Shown one piece after another: positions 38,758-39,066 of a stretch of DNA of 39,066 nucleotides; the stretch's first letter is position 1, and each line of letters opens with the position of its first letter. Location of the stretch: the IMG/VR virus record IMGVR_UViG_3300032070_000013, positions 1 through 39,066 of that record; one strand, 5' to 3'. The stretch comes from a virus. The position numbers and the translations under genes are program-made. The notes beneath the pieces are model-generated. The model had not been told where the DNA came from and did not search any database. It was given only the letters and a program-made list of their open reading frames with translations.

Positions 38758-38910
38758 ATGATAAAAATATTGAGGATTTTTAGACCAAGAAAGGTAGAGC
38801 TTGTAGAATTTCACTGTTTGCGCTGTGGACATACTTGGATACCACGCAAACAAAGATACCCTCGCAACTGTCCTAATTGCCAATCACCAATGTGGGATGA
38901 GAAGCAATGA
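38758..38910 (+). CDS. Small zinc-ribbon protein (50 aa)
   Basis: ATG 38758 lies downstream of the promoter/operator. It has no strong ribosome site (a leaderless or weak start is possible). The 50 residues contain CLRCGHTW and CPNCQSP, a standard zinc ribbon preceded by a basic N-terminus. It is probably a nucleic-acid-binding or partner protein. It overlaps the next frame by 4 nt. Confidence 0.6.
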   Translation: MIKILRIFRPRKVELVEFHCLRCGHTWIPRKQRYPRNCPNCQSPMWDEKQ

Positions 38911-39020
38911 ACCTTATTATTTTTTTATCTATCTTAGGTTACATAACAACTATAGTGCGGCCCAAGACTACAAAAAGGCAATCAGGAAGGGATCACCTTT
39001 TTCCAATTCGTAGTCTCTAA
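38907..39020 (+). CDS. Tiny candidate membrane protein (37 aa)
   Basis: ATG 38907 forms an ATGA overlap with the zinc-ribbon gene. The N-terminal 15 residues are hydrophobic (LIIFLSILGYITTIV) and the rest is basic. It may be a small membrane protein or the fragment of a longer one. Nothing further is seen in the last 46 bp. Confidence 0.45.
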   Translation: MNLIIFLSILGYITTIVRPKTTKRQSGRDHLFPIRSL

Positions 39021-39066
39021 TTCCCAAATGAATAAGCAAATAACAGCAAATAGCTCAGGTAAGGCA

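Noticed and set aside
1-39066. CRISPR array, insertion sequence or diversity-generating retroelement
   Set aside because: No regularly spaced direct repeats, transposase or reverse transcriptase gene were found. The 83-bp portal copy has no adenine-specific changes, so it is not a retroelement template/variable pair.

Overview
The window reads as a nearly complete genome, or a large prophage segment, of a tailed double-stranded DNA bacteriophage (Caudoviricetes). It uses the standard bacterial code, has Shine-Dalgarno sites of the AAGGAGG type, and is tightly packed with ATGA/GTGA start-stop overlaps. The host cannot be fixed from sequence alone. Several small conserved phage proteins look like ones I associate with phages of anaerobic bacteria such as Chloroflexota, but that is recall and weak. 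No integrase, DNA polymerase, classical CI-type repressor or ribosomal gene is visible.

Layout: (1) 1-656: a tRNA(CAU), its terminator and about 400 bp without a convincing gene. (2) 657-12698, plus strand, early/accessory genes: small hypotheticals, a RecT-type annealing protein, a possible structured RNA, a DnaD-like initiation protein followed by a DnaC-like helicase loader, a VRR-NUC nuclease, a LexA-type DNA-binding domain, a cytidine deaminase, an internally shortened methylase-like gene, a cytosine-C5 DNA methyltransferase, a calcineurin-like phosphoesterase, and a late-regulator-like helix-turn-helix protein. (3) 12750-13905: a control region with a convergent terminator, a minus-strand operon of three small genes under a consensus promoter, and a further terminator before the packaging genes. 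(4) 13906-17034: small and large terminase, unusually separated by a minus-strand DnaD-like gene that has its own promoter and two palindromic operators. (5) 17046-28257: a membrane protein, portal, a 2064-residue polyvalent-type protein, scaffold, major capsid and a head-associated protein. (6) 28315-36108: small proteins, a connector-like protein, tail-associated proteins, a methyltransferase-glycosyltransferase fusion, a repeat protein and a hub/fibre protein. No tape-measure or tail-tube gene is recognisable, so a short-tailed (podovirus-like) virion is the best guess. (7) 36105-38532: a minus-strand lipoprotein moron and a probable lysis cassette with two papain-fold cysteine enzymes and small membrane proteins. 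(8) After a strong terminator, 38674-39020 holds a separate small unit with its own promoter/operator.

The most unusual property is patchwork in the accessory region (about 1.7-12.8 kb). It includes an exact 83-bp copy of an internal portal segment fused in frame into a small gene, three decaying copies of the first codons of what looks like a DNA methyltransferase, a methylase-like protein that has lost its middle, an insertion between motif I and the next conserved block of the C5 methyltransferase, and a 17-codon echo of the RecT gene start. A RecT annealing protein in the same cluster offers a possible mechanism, and assembly artefact must be excluded. Other highlights are a foldable RNA candidate downstream of recT, a perfect hairpin inside the terS coding end, paired GTTACWGTAAC operators, and an inverted repeat over the final promoter.
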